Source: JBBSMX01 sp038232935
GTDB taxonomy: Bacteria > Bacteroidota > Rhodothermia > Rhodothermales > JANQRZ01
DNA: 22,139 nucleotides
Assembly (NCBI GenBank): GCA_038232935.1
Contig: JBBSMX010000066.1
Location: 1-22,139 of the forward strand
Direction: 5' to 3'
The notes under the pieces: generated by a model
Told to the model about the DNA's origin: nothing
Database searches by the model: none
Seen by the model: only the letters and a program-made list of their open reading frames with translations
Position numbers and translations under genes: made by a program
In this document: positions 7,320 through 15,063 of the stretch, piece by piece
Layout: each line of letters begins with the position of its first letter
How positions within the stretch are numbered: the stretch's first letter is position 1

Positions 7320-9761
7320 ATGACCGCTACTAATCGTAATGCTCTCGTTCCGAACAGACCCCACCATCGGGAGGCGGAACCCGGCCCGGCTGCGACGGAG
7401 GAAGCGTGTGAAGCACACTCAGCACACGGCGTAACCGGAGCGGTGAAGGGCACATCGGACATGTTCGAAGCCCTAGCGCGGGACCTTCCGGTACCGCTCG
7501 TGTGCATGCGCCCCGACGGCACGCTCATGTACACCAACCGCGAGGCGGCGCAGCTCACCGGTTACCCCATCGCTGCGATGCTCGGCCGGCCCTTCTGGCT
7601 GGAGGTCACGTACTCCGAGGATAGGCATCGGCTGACGAGCGCGCTCCGCGCTGCGGCCCGTGACGGACACGCGGAGACGAGCGTCCGCTTTCAGACGAAA
7701 GACAGCGCGATGCACCGGATCGACGTGCATCTCCGGCGCATCGGGGGAGGGGACGAGATCTGCGGCGTGATCGTCGACGTGACGGAGCAGGACGAGGTGG
7801 CCGCAGCGCTGTTTCAGAGCGAGATGCTCTACCAGACCTTTCTCGAACAGAGCCCGATCGGCATCGCCCACCTCGACGCGGAGGGCATCGTCACGTTCGA
7901 AAACCACCGGCTCCGGACGGTCACGGGTGAAGACGCCGCTGCCGCGTGGATCGGCCGGACCCTGAACGAGATTGGCCACCTCGACGAACGGGTGCATCCG
8001 CTCTCGGCCCGGATGCTGGCGGAAGGCACCTCGTTCGCCGAAGACGAGTTCGTCATCGTCCGCAGCGACGGGAGCCGCCGCTACGCTCAGATCCACGGGG
8101 CCGCCATCCGGCACCCCGAGAACGGCATCATCGGCGGGGTGCTGATGCTCTTCGACGTCACCGAGGAGTACGAGCGCGAAGAGGAGCTACGGGTGCTTCA
8201 GCGCTACGACATAGCCGGGCTGGCACTGCGGGATGCCGCCTTCGCCTCGAACCACCACACCTTCCTCGGCGAAGCCGCGCGCATCCTCGGCGCGACGGCG
8301 CTCGCCGAGCGCGTCCTCGTCGTGCTGCCCGACGAAGGGGCAGATGGCTACATCGAGCGGGCGCGCTGGGCCTGTGATCCCGAGGATACGACGGCTCCGC
8401 TTCGGCTGGACACAGAGGCGTGGAACGCCCTTTCGCAAGGCGATACGAACGCGGTGCAACCGAACGCGGTGGCCGAGCTGGCAGGCGGAAAGGATGTCGT
8501 GGTCCTCCCATTTGCGACGGAGGACGAGCAGGCCGGGATGCTCCTGCTCGTCAGCGCCCGAGAGGAATCCGAGTGCTGGGTTCCCGCCGAACGCCGCGCC
8601 CTCCGCCGTCTCGGCGTGCTCTTCGAAACGCTCTGGGGGTGGATGCTCGCCGAGGCGCGCTACCGGCAGGTGGTCTCCTCCGTCGAGGACAGCCTGTTCT
8701 CCTTCGCGTTCACGGAGGACGGGGAGCGGTGCTACTCCTTCGCTACGCAGCAAATGGAAACCCTGACGGGCTACTCGACGGAGGAGCTGCTTGCAGGCGA
8801 TCTCTCGTGGAGCAGAGAGGTCGTCTACGCCGAGGACCGAGAGGCCGTTGCGCAGCACGACCACCTGCTGCGCAACGGGCACGAGAGCCGGCTGGTGTAT
8901 CGTATCCGTACGGCGCAGGGCGGCATCCGCTGGCTCCGCGAGAGCGCCACGCCCGGCCGCGACCGGTCCAGCCTCGCCGTCGTCGCCGGCACGCTCTCGG
9001 ATGTGACCGAGGCCAAGGAGGCCGAGACGTCGCTGATCCAGGCAAAGCAGGACGCCGAGTCCGCGACCCGGATGAAGTCCACGTTCCTCGCGACGATGAG
9101 CCACGAGATCCGGACGCCGCTCGGGGCCATCAGCGGGTTCGCCGAGCTTCTTCTGGAGGAGGTCGAGGCGATGGACTATTCTCCACCGGAAGTCACCGAG
9201 TTCGCCTCGACGATCCGCACGAGCACGAAAAAGGTGCTCCGCCTCGTCAACGACCTGTTCGACCTCGCGAGCTTGCAGAGCGGGCGGATCTACGTGGACC
9301 GAGCACCGGTGGCGCTGCACCCCATCATCACGCAAGTAGCACTCGGCCACGCGAAGACGCTCGCCGAGCACGGCGTAGACCTCGCCGTCGACCTCGCCGT
9401 GAGCGATCCCATTGTGCTGGGCGAGGCGCGGCGGATCGAGCAGGTCGCGGAGCACCTGCTTTCGAATGCCGTGAAGTTCACCGAGGAGGGACGCGTACGC
9501 ATCGCCACGGGCGTCCGAGAGGGCACCGTACACATTACGGTGGAGGACTCGGGCATCGGGATCGCGCCGGACTACATCGAGGACCTGTTCGAGCCGTTCT
9601 CGCAGGAGGACCACCGGCTCAACCGGAATTACGAGGGGTCCGGGCTCGGCCTCGCCATCGTGAAGCGCCTCGTTGAGGCCATGAACGGGACGATCACGGT
9701 AGAGAGCAGGAAGGGCGAGGGCACGCGGTTCGAGGTCACCTTGCCCCGTGCGGACGACTGA
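7320..9761 (+). CDS. Soluble PAS-PAS-GAF-PAS sensor histidine kinase
   Basis: An 813-residue protein without membrane segments or signal peptide, so a cytoplasmic sensor. Domains in order: PAS 1 (about 48-158, ending GVIVDVTEQDE), PAS 2 (about 166-288, GVLMLFDVTEEYERE), a GAF-like region (about 296-440, uncertain), PAS 3 of PAC-containing type (about 446-570, VAGTLSDVTEAKEAE), HisKA with phospho-acceptor H595 in FLATMSHEIRTPLGAISGFAELL-type context, and a HATPase domain (about 700-813). The HATPase shows an N box (LLSNAVKF), G1 box (EDSGIGIAPDY), F box (LFEPFSQED) and G2 box (GSGLGLAIVKRLV). It has no receiver domain, and no response regulator gene is adjacent. ATG 7320 was chosen over GTG 7131, which would overlap the MFS gene and add non-conserved residues. 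The gene ends only 20 bases from convergent queG. Confidence 0.9.
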   Translation: MTATNRNALVPNRPHHREAEPGPAATEEACEAHSAHGVTGAVKGTSDMFEALARDLPVPLVCMRPDGTLMYTNREAAQLTGYPIAAMLGRPFWLEVTYSEDRHRLTSALRAAARDGHAETSVRFQTKDSAMHRIDVHLRRIGGGDEICGVIVDVTEQDEVAAALFQSEMLYQTFLEQSPIGIAHLDAEGIVTFENHRLRTVTGEDAAAAWIGRTLNEIGHLDERVHPLSARMLAEGTSFAEDEFVIVRSDGSRRYAQIHGAAIRHPENGIIGGVLMLFDVTEEYEREEELRVLQRYDIAGLALRDAAFASNHHTFLGEAARILGATALAERVLVVLPDEGADGYIERARWACDPEDTTAPLRLDTEAWNALSQGDTNAVQPNAVAELAGGKDVVVLPFATEDEQAGMLLLVSAREESECWVPAERRALRRLGVLFETLWGWMLAEARYRQVVSSVEDSLFSFAFTEDGERCYSFATQQMETLTGYSTEELLAGDLSWSREVVYAEDREAVAQHDHLLRNGHESRLVYRIRTAQGGIRWLRESATPGRDRSSLAVVAGTLSDVTEAKEAETSLIQAKQDAESATRMKSTFLATMSHEIRTPLGAISGFAELLLEEVEAMDYSPPEVTEFASTIRTSTKKVLRLVNDLFDLASLQSGRIYVDRAPVALHPIITQVALGHAKTLAEHGVDLAVDLAVSDPIVLGEARRIEQVAEHLLSNAVKFTEEGRVRIATGVREGTVHITVEDSGIGIAPDYIEDLFEPFSQEDHRLNRNYEGSGLGLAIVKRLVEAMNGTITVESRKGEGTRFEVTLPRADD

Positions 9762-9781
9762 TGCGCCCACGAGCGCCTCGC

Positions 9782-10777
9782 TCAGGGCTCACGTTCTTCC
9801 CGCTCTGCCCGCTCGACGTTCGCCAGCGCGGCCCGTACGTTGCGCTGAAAGCCCTCGAATTTCGCCCGCTTGACGGGGCTCTTACGGAAGCGCGCCCGGA
9901 ATGCTTCGAGATCGAGCTCGACCCACTCGCGCAGCTCCGTGTCGGTGATGCCGGGGCGGGGGAGGAAGCGCGGCTCGGCGGTGGGGCGGCTGAACTTGTT
10001 CCACGGACACACGTCCTGGCAGATGTCGCAGCCGAAGATCCAGTTGCCGACCTCGCTGTCCATCCCTTCCGGTAACTCCGCGCCTCGGTGCTCAATCGTG
10101 AGGTAGGAGATACAGCGGCTCGCGTCTATCTGGTACGGCGTGTCGAGGGCACCGGTGGGGCAGGCGTCGAGGCAACGGGTGCATGAGCCGCAGTAGTCCG
10201 GCACCGGCCCGTCCGGCGGCAGGGGCACGTCCACGATCAGTTCGCCGACGAAGAAAAACGACCCCAGCGTCCGGTTGAGCAGCATCGTGCTCTTGCCGAT
10301 CCAGCCGAGCCCGCTCTGCGCCGCCCAGGCCTTGTCCAGCACGGGAGCGGAGTCGACGAACGCTCGCCCCGAGATGCCGCCCACCGCTTCGTCGAGCCAG
10401 TGGTATAGCGCGTGCAGCTTCTCTTTCAGCACCTCGTGGTAGTCGTCCCCCCACGCGTAGCGACTGATCTTCCCGACCTCCGGCTCCGGGGTGGGGTCCA
10501 CGGGCTGATAGTAGTTATGGAGCACGGATATCACCGACCGCGCGCCGTCGACGAGCAGGCGCGGGTCCACGCGCTTGTCGAAGTGGTTTTCCATCCACGG
10601 CATGGCTCCGCCGGGGCCTCCGTGGCGGCCTTCGAGGAGCCACTGCTCCAGCCTCGCTGCCTCGGCGTCCAGCCGCTCCGCTTTGGAGATCCCGCACGCA
10701 TCAAAGCCGAGGCGGTGTGCCTCCGCTTTGAGCGCGTGAGCGAGGCGCTCGCGGGCGTGCTGGTCGAAGCCGGGCAT
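9782..10777 (-). CDS. queG: Epoxyqueuosine reductase
   Basis: A 331-residue protein. It performs the last step of queuosine synthesis, reducing epoxyqueuosine at the wobble base of tRNAs with GUN anticodons, using cobalamin and two 4Fe-4S clusters. The N-terminal cobalamin-binding domain contains GYDACGI-like GFDACGISKAERLD. VDSAPVLDKAWAAQSGLGWIG (141-161) carries the conserved Asp (D142) proposed as proton donor. Ferredoxin-like cysteines are C196, C199, C202 and C206 (CGSCTRCLDACP), C222, and C250, C253 and C257 (CDICQDVCPWN). Length is within the family range. No strong ribosome-binding site precedes ATG 10777. It is transcribed toward the histidine kinase gene, and the 20-base gap leaves no room for a dedicated terminator. 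Confidence 0.95.
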   Translation of the reverse strand: MPGFDQHARERLAHALKAEAHRLGFDACGISKAERLDAEAARLEQWLLEGRHGGPGGAMPWMENHFDKRVDPRLLVDGARSVISVLHNYYQPVDPTPEPEVGKISRYAWGDDYHEVLKEKLHALYHWLDEAVGGISGRAFVDSAPVLDKAWAAQSGLGWIGKSTMLLNRTLGSFFFVGELIVDVPLPPDGPVPDYCGSCTRCLDACPTGALDTPYQIDASRCISYLTIEHRGAELPEGMDSEVGNWIFGCDICQDVCPWNKFSRPTAEPRFLPRPGITDTELREWVELDLEAFRARFRKSPVKRAKFEGFQRNVRAALANVERAEREEREP

Positions 10778-10833
10778 AGTTGGGTAGGGGCAGAGGCCAA
10801 AGTACGGACCTCAGTACAGGACAAACGTCGTAT

Positions 10834-10902
10834 GGACCGCGGACGGCCGACGGCAGACCGCGGTCTGAGGCAAAACAAGCGGTCGGCGGTCCGCCTGCGG
10901 TC
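10834..10902. repeat. GC-rich inverted-repeat cluster upstream of queG
   Basis: CAGACCGCGGTCTG (10854-10867) is a perfect 14-bp palindrome. It is flanked by imperfectly complementary arms of GGACCGC/GGCCGAC type (about 10834-10850 and 10880-10902). The segment lies between the queG start and the ompA terminator and could be a transcript hairpin or a degenerate dispersed repeat. No known repeat family is recognised. Confidence 0.4.
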
Positions 10903-10950
10903 TCGTTCGGACGATTTCAAGCCTTGTCGTCTACGGAGGGTACGGACATA

Positions 10951-10995
10951 AAGAAAGGCGGGCCTGCAGAGCGTTCGCTCGTGCAGACCCGCCTT
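10951..10995 (-). terminator. Intrinsic terminator of the ompA-like gene
   Basis: Read on the minus strand, AAGGCGGG(T)CTGCA-type and complementary arms (10955-10970 and 10981-10995 on the plus strand) form a long stem around a GAGCGAACGCTC inner hairpin. A T-rich tail corresponds to plus-strand AAGAAA at 10951-10956. It sits about 35 bases past the stop codon. Confidence 0.75.
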
Positions 10996-11030
10996 CCAAA
11001 CTACCTGCTTTTCAGCAGAGGAGGGACGAC

Positions 11031-12644
11031 TTACATCCCGTCGTCATCCATGTCCATGTTGTCATCCATGTTCATGTCGTCGTCCATGTCCATGTCGCTG
11101 TCGATCTCGGAGCACGGAACGGGGATGGACTCGGCGCGGCGGCTGCCGGCACCCTGGTCCTCCTTGTAGTTGTCGTCCGGAGCGACACCGAGACCGCGGG
11201 CGCGGAGGCGGCTCGCGTTGATGCCATTCTGGACGTAGTACGCTTCGACCGCTGCAGCACGGCGCTCGGAGAGGCGGAGCTTGTTCTGCTCGCGGCTATC
11301 CGTGTACCCGTTGATGATCACGCAGATGTCCGGGCAGCGCTCCAGGACAGCGATGTTCTCGTCGAGACGGCTCATGGCCTCCTCATCGAGCGTGCTCATG
11401 TTGCGGTCGAAGTAGACCGTGTTGAGGTCCGTGACCTCGTCGCAGAAGCGATCCACGACGGTGACAGTCAACGTACACGTATCGGTGCCGGTCTCGTTCG
11501 TCGCCGTAAGGGTGACGTTGTAGGTGCCGACCTCGTTGTAAGCGTGCGTCGCGTTGAGCGTATTCGCCGTGGTGCCATCGCCGAAGTTCCACGCGAACGT
11601 GAGCGGGCGGGCACCGGTGGCGGTCGCCGAGAAGTTGACCGTCTCGCCGACGTTGGCCGTCATCGGACGGGCAGCGCACGCGGAGAGGACCGGGGGTTCG
11701 GCCGCGTTGACTGTGACGAGGCAGGTCTCAGTGTCAGAGTTGTTCGGGCCGGTCGCGGTGAAGGTGACGGTGTACGTCCCGGCGGCGGAGTAGCTGTGCG
11801 TCGCTACGAGGCCAGCCGAGGACGCGCCGTCGCCGAAGTCCCACGCATAGGTGAGCGGGCCGGTGGCATCGTCGTTCACGAAGCCCGTGAACGTGCCCGC
11901 CTGACCGACTTCCAGCGACGTGGCGCAATCGATGGTCGCTTCGACATCGACGCCCGCGCCGCGGAACCAGAAGCGAGCACCGCCGCCGATGAGGGCGAGC
12001 CAGTCAAAATCGGCCTTGTCGGCGGGGGTTTGGGCGTCCGTGCCGTCGATGGCGTTGTCCGGGAAGAGGAAAGCGCCGTTGCCCTCGAGGAAGAGGGAGA
12101 ACTTGCGGCCGATGAGCAGGTCCACGCCGCCGCCGACGAGGGGTCCCCAGCCGTCAGTGGTTTCCACCGTACCGGGTGCCGCGTCCGTGACTTCGCTGTA
12201 GTCCGGCTCGAACGCGTAGCTCACGCCGAGCTTGACGTACGGCGTGATGCGCGAGGAGGGGAAGACGAAGTAGCGAAAGGCCGCCTGGATCTGCGAGCGG
12301 GACTCGACGACATCGGTGAACTGACGATTCTCGTCGTCTGCATTGCCGAAGAACTGAAGCTCCGGGTAGTTCCCGTAGTTGAAGGCGACGCCGAAGGCGA
12401 GCGAGGGGGTGAACTGGTAGCCGATCTCACCGGCTGCGGCGTAGCCGGGTTTATCGAGGATGCTACCGGCATCGAACTCGTTATCCGGGTTTCCGTCGTT
12501 ATCGCCGCCGTAGAGGCCGAGGCCGCCATAGGCGCTGATGTAGGGCGTCTTGAACGGGCGTGCGACCTGGGCTTCCGCCACTGTGGCGAAGAGCAAGAAG
12601 GTTGCGCAAGCCAGCAAGAGCGGAGATTGTAGACGCTTGGTCAT
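11031..12644 (-). CDS. OmpA-family outer membrane protein with two PKD domains and Asp/Met-rich tail
   Basis: A 537-residue protein. Residues 1-25 are a signal peptide (cleavage after AEA). Residues about 30-235 look like an 8-stranded OmpA-type barrel (alternating strands, repeated G-G-G turns, a terminal ARFWF strand). Two PKD domains follow at about 240-314 and 320-398, each with the (W)DFGDG/NFGDG motif, an H-x-Y turn and a bridging cysteine pair (C240/C308, C323/C390). Residues about 405-508 are the OmpA peptidoglycan-binding domain: VYFDRNMSTL, INGYTDSREQNKLRLSERRA, and the terminal SRRAE. The protein should tether the outer membrane to peptidoglycan. The tail, 515-537, is made of (D/N)M(D/N)MDD units. 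ATG 12644 has an AAGGAG 8 bases upstream, the clearest ribosome-binding site in the window. Confidence 0.92.
   Translation of the reverse strand: MTKRLQSPLLLACATFLLFATVAEAQVARPFKTPYISAYGGLGLYGGDNDGNPDNEFDAGSILDKPGYAAAGEIGYQFTPSLAFGVAFNYGNYPELQFFGNADDENRQFTDVVESRSQIQAAFRYFVFPSSRITPYVKLGVSYAFEPDYSEVTDAAPGTVETTDGWGPLVGGGVDLLIGRKFSLFLEGNGAFLFPDNAIDGTDAQTPADKADFDWLALIGGGARFWFRGAGVDVEATIDCATSLEVGQAGTFTGFVNDDATGPLTYAWDFGDGASSAGLVATHSYSAAGTYTVTFTATGPNNSDTETCLVTVNAAEPPVLSACAARPMTANVGETVNFSATATGARPLTFAWNFGDGTTANTLNATHAYNEVGTYNVTLTATNETGTDTCTLTVTVVDRFCDEVTDLNTVYFDRNMSTLDEEAMSRLDENIAVLERCPDICVIINGYTDSREQNKLRLSERRAAAVEAYYVQNGINASRLRARGLGVAPDDNYKEDQGAGSRRAESIPVPCSEIDSDMDMDDDMNMDDNMDMDDDGM
11034..11102 (-). 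repeat. 18-bp tandem repeat coding the Asp/Met tail
   Basis: Three near-identical copies of an 18-nt unit (GTCATCCATGTCCATGT-type on the plus strand) occupy 11043-11096, starting at 11043, 11061 and 11079. Each encodes the hexapeptide (D/N)M(D/N)MDD, and copies differ at one to three bases. The unit keeps reading frame, so copy-number change would lengthen or shorten the tail without disrupting the stop codon. Confidence 0.85.
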
Positions 12645-12652
12645 AGTGTCTT

Positions 12653-12658
12653 CTCCTT
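12653..12658 (-). promoter_or_regulatory. Strong Shine-Dalgarno of the ompA-like gene
   Basis: AAGGAG on the minus strand, 8 bases before ATG. It fixes the start codon at 12644 and stands out because most genes here have no clear Shine-Dalgarno sequence. Confidence 0.8.
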
Positions 12659-12757
12659 GGGGTGTGGTTCGGGTGACAGGGGAATGGGCAGGAGTCCGGT
12701 AGAGCCGGACTGAATTCGCACAGGGTGCAGGAAGAGCCTGACACTTAAGTATGCGAA

Positions 12758-12763
12758 ATTATA
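12758..12763 (-). promoter_or_regulatory. Candidate -10 element of the ompA-like gene
   Basis: Minus-strand TATAAT, continuing as TATAATTTCG, also resembles a Bacteroidota -7 box (TAnnTTTG with one mismatch). TTTC lies about 16 bases upstream of the -7 version. Use of this promoter would give a leader of about 105 nt. Confidence 0.4.
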
Positions 12764-13064
12764 CGGTGACATGCAATGAAACGGCCAGGTTCGAGCGCTT
12801 TTCTACGGGATGTGCTGAGAGGTAGAAAGGCCGTGCCGTTGCAGTACTAAGGGGTGCGGAGTCAAATTCCGGGGGTGCTGTATACACCGTTTTGGCCGGT
12901 TTCTGGGCATCCGGGTGCCGCGTCAACTGAGAATCGGGAGGCGCGGTTCCGTGCGAACAGGTGGGTCTAGGGGTGGTGCGGGTTAGGACGGTCGCCACAA
13001 CGCGCTGGCAAACCGGGTAGAGGGGCTCGGTGGAACGGGGTGTGAAAGAGCGGACCCTCTACAC
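12764..13064. other. Intergenic stretch with no recognised feature
   Basis: This is the space between the ompA promoter region and the rpsT terminator. No conserved reading frame, RNA fold or recognisable repeat was found on either strand. Composition is slightly less GC-rich than the genes. It may hold upstream regulatory sites for the ompA-like gene. Confidence 0.5.
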
Positions 13065-13101
13065 AAAATAGCCCACGCTGCTAAAGTGGTGCAGCGTGGG
13101 C
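13065..13101 (-). terminator. Intrinsic terminator of rpsT
   Basis: GCCCACGCTGC (13071-13081) and GCAGCGTGGGC (13091-13101) form a perfect 11-bp stem with a 9-nt loop. On the minus strand it is followed by TATTTT (13065-13070 on the plus strand). It starts 10 bases after the rpsT stop. Confidence 0.9.
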
Positions 13102-13111
13102 CGTAGAGCGC

Positions 13112-13363
13112 TTAGAGCGCGTTTACCAGTTTGTCCAAGTGGCTCTTCGTGTGAGCCGCCCGGTTGGAGGTGATAACGCGTTTCGTAGCGAGACGGTCGA
13201 GGTAGCCCTTGACTTCGTTAAGCAGAGGCTCGGCTTCGGTCTTGTCGTCCATGGCCTCGAGCCGCTTGACCATCGTGCGCACGCGCACCTTGTGATAGCG
13301 GTTACGGGCGCGGCGCTTCTCGTTCTGGCGGACGCGCTTCTCGGCAGACTTGTGCTGGGGCAT
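13112..13363 (-). CDS. rpsT: 30S ribosomal protein S20
   Basis: An 83-residue, strongly basic protein of the typical S20 length. MPQHKSAEKRVRQNEKRRARN is the conserved N-terminus. KVRVRTMVKRLEA, LNEVKGYLDRLATKRVI and SNRAAHTKSHLDKLV follow the three-helix layout. S20 binds 16S rRNA early in small-subunit assembly. The gene is a single unit with its own candidate promoter and terminator, divergent from the M23 peptidase gene. No Shine-Dalgarno sequence is evident. Confidence 0.97.
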   Translation of the reverse strand: MPQHKSAEKRVRQNEKRRARNRYHKVRVRTMVKRLEAMDDKTEAEPLLNEVKGYLDRLATKRVITSNRAAHTKSHLDKLVNAL

Positions 13364-13441
13364 AAAAGGGAGCGTTGATTCAGGAGCGGCCGTACGCAGG
13401 TTCTTGGTACAGGATTAACACCGCCGGCCGACGAAGACGCT

Positions 13442-13470
13442 AATTTAGCACGCCGAGTTTGCGGAAACAA
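13442..13470 (-). promoter_or_regulatory. Candidate rpsT promoter
   Basis: On the minus strand, TTGTTT (13465-13470) and TAAATT (13442-13447) are 17 bases apart, about 80 bases before rpsT. The -35 sequence and spacing match those upstream of the tRNA-Val gene. Confidence 0.4.
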
Positions 13471-13519
13471 TGAAATGAGGTGCCCTACTCGTTAAGCCTC
13501 GATAAAAGCGCCGGCTCTT

Positions 13520-14422
13520 ATGACGTCCTTCCTGCTGGACCTTGCCACAGGCTCAGATGAACCTCGCACCGTGATCGTCGTGGACGAGAGCGGAGTGGAG
13601 CACCCGCGCCAGTATCAGGTTCGCCCACGCCACCTCCTCTACCTCGTGGCGGCAGCGTCGGGGGTGCTAGCCGTTTTCCTGCTCGCACTCGTGCTGTTGA
13701 CGCCGCTGCGCACGCTCGTCTTCGGCCCGGATCCCGAGGTGCTCCGCGAAACCGCCCGGCTCAACACCATTCGCGCCGCTGCGCTCGAAGACTCCCTCGC
13801 GCTGCAGGACGAATACCTCGCCCGTCTCCGCAGCGCGATCGTCGGGGAGCCCCATACGACGGCCGAAGCTGCCGAGGAGCAGGACGCGGCGGTAGCGCCA
13901 GTAGATACGACCCCGCTTGACGCGCCGGCGCGTCCCCGCTCTGACGACTGGGCCGATCACGAGCAGCCAGCCCTCTCCCTCGGCCGTCTCGCCGCGGACC
14001 GCCGCGCTGCGTTCTCGGGCTCCGCTGCCGAAGCCTACCTCTCCAGTCTCCAGTTCCCCGCGTTGCCGCCGGTCGAAGGGTTCTTCGCGCGCGGGTTCGA
14101 CGCCGCGCGAGGGCACTACGGCCTGGACGAGGCCGTGGAGGAAGGCACGCCCGTGCGGTCTATCGGGGATGGGTACGTCGTATTCGCCGATTGGACGAAC
14201 GACGGCGGCTACGTCGTTGCCGTCCAACACGCCGACGGCTATCTTTCCGTCTACAAGCACAACAGCCGACTCCTGAAACGCATCGGCGACCGGGTGCGAA
14301 GCCGGGAAGCCGTCGCTCTTAGCGGGAACACCGGCGAGATCACGACCGGTCCTCACCTGCACTTCGAGCTATGGCGGAATGGGCTGGCGCAGGACCCCCG
14401 GCTTTACCTCATCGGGCTATAG
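13520..14422 (+). CDS. Membrane-anchored M23 family metallopeptidase
   Basis: A 300-residue protein. A short cytoplasmic N-terminus is followed by one membrane segment (about 39-61), an acidic/Pro-rich helical linker (about 75-165) and a lysostaphin-type M23 domain (about 185-298). Zinc-ligand motifs are intact: HYGLD (H199, D203), YKH (H247) and GPHLHFE (H279, H281). It should cleave peptidoglycan peptide cross-links outside the cytoplasmic membrane. The bactofilin gene follows 134 bases downstream. Bactofilin-M23 gene pairs are a known arrangement in which the cytoskeletal polymer localises the endopeptidase to shape the cell. The transmembrane anchor fits such a partnership across the membrane, but the interaction here is inference. 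Confidence 0.92.
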   Translation: MTSFLLDLATGSDEPRTVIVVDESGVEHPRQYQVRPRHLLYLVAAASGVLAVFLLALVLLTPLRTLVFGPDPEVLRETARLNTIRAAALEDSLALQDEYLARLRSAIVGEPHTTAEAAEEQDAAVAPVDTTPLDAPARPRSDDWADHEQPALSLGRLAADRRAAFSGSAAEAYLSSLQFPALPPVEGFFARGFDAARGHYGLDEAVEEGTPVRSIGDGYVVFADWTNDGGYVVAVQHADGYLSVYKHNSRLLKRIGDRVRSREAVALSGNTGEITTGPHLHFELWRNGLAQDPRLYLIGL

Positions 14423-14556
14423 CTTCTGCCTATTCGAGGCGATACGTTCCCCGTACCGCTTTCGAGAGGACGAAACGCAAAGCGTAGATCCGGTAGCGGG
14501 TCGCCTCAGCGAAGCCTTGTAGCGTTGTATCCATCACGTTTAACGGACTACGCACC

Positions 14557-15057
14557 ATGGCCCTTTTTAGAAACAACAACAACGAGTCTCCCATGGCGAA
14601 GCAGCGAAGCAGCGCTCCGGCCCCTCCGGGGCAGGTCAACATCATCGGGCAGGGGACCGTCATCGAAGGCGGGCTCAAAGCCAAGAGCGACGTCCGTATC
14701 TCCGGCAAGGTGATCGGCAACGTGAACGTGGAAGGCAAGACCGTCGTCACGCCGGAAGGGGTGGTGGAGGGGGAGCTGCGCTCGTCCCACGCCGACATCG
14801 CCGGGCGCATCGAGGGGGAGGTGTTCGTGCAGGAGAGGCTCGTGCTGAAGGACTCGGCGGTGGTGGAGGGCAACATCCACACAGCCAAATTGGTGATCGA
14901 GGACGGCGCCGCGTTCTCAGGCTCGTGCAACATGGGCGGCACGGTACCGAAGCCCGGCCCCGTCGGCAAGCTCAACGCGCCCGCCTCGGAGGAGCGGAGC
15001 GAAAGCAAGCGGGGCGACCGTCCCACCGACCGCCCCGCCGCCCCGCCGCAGCCGTAG
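14557..15057 (+). CDS. Bactofilin (polymer-forming cytoskeletal protein)
   Basis: A 166-residue protein. The central domain, about 26-125, is a right-handed beta-helix with the bactofilin repeat pattern: NIIGQGTVIEGGLKAKSDVR, ISGKVIGNVNVEGKTVV, GVVEGELRSSHADIAGRIEG and VVEGNIHTAKLVIEDGA. It is flanked by a short N-terminal tail (Asn-rich, then MAKQRSSAPAPP) and a disordered, charged Pro-rich C-terminus. Bactofilins self-assemble without nucleotides into membrane-associated filaments. The gene sits after the M23 peptidase gene and 6 bases before atpZ, so it may share a transcript with the ATP synthase genes. The start ATG 14557 is preferred; an internal ATG at 14593 is possible. Confidence 0.93.
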   Translation: MALFRNNNNESPMAKQRSSAPAPPGQVNIIGQGTVIEGGLKAKSDVRISGKVIGNVNVEGKTVVTPEGVVEGELRSSHADIAGRIEGEVFVQERLVLKDSAVVEGNIHTAKLVIEDGAAFSGSCNMGGTVPKPGPVGKLNAPASEERSESKRGDRPTDRPAAPPQP

Positions 15058-15063
15058 CCCGTC

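Noticed and set aside
8187..9770. Minus-strand 527-codon open frame opposite the histidine kinase
   Set aside because: Antisense shadow; the plus strand has all kinase motifs in order.
11034..11102. Short regular repeats considered as a CRISPR-like array
   Set aside because: The 18-bp units are directly adjacent, in frame and part of a coding sequence, with no spacers.
11544..12632. Plus-strand 362-codon open frame opposite the OmpA-like gene
   Set aside because: Shadow of a gene with signal peptide, PKD and OmpA domains on the minus strand.
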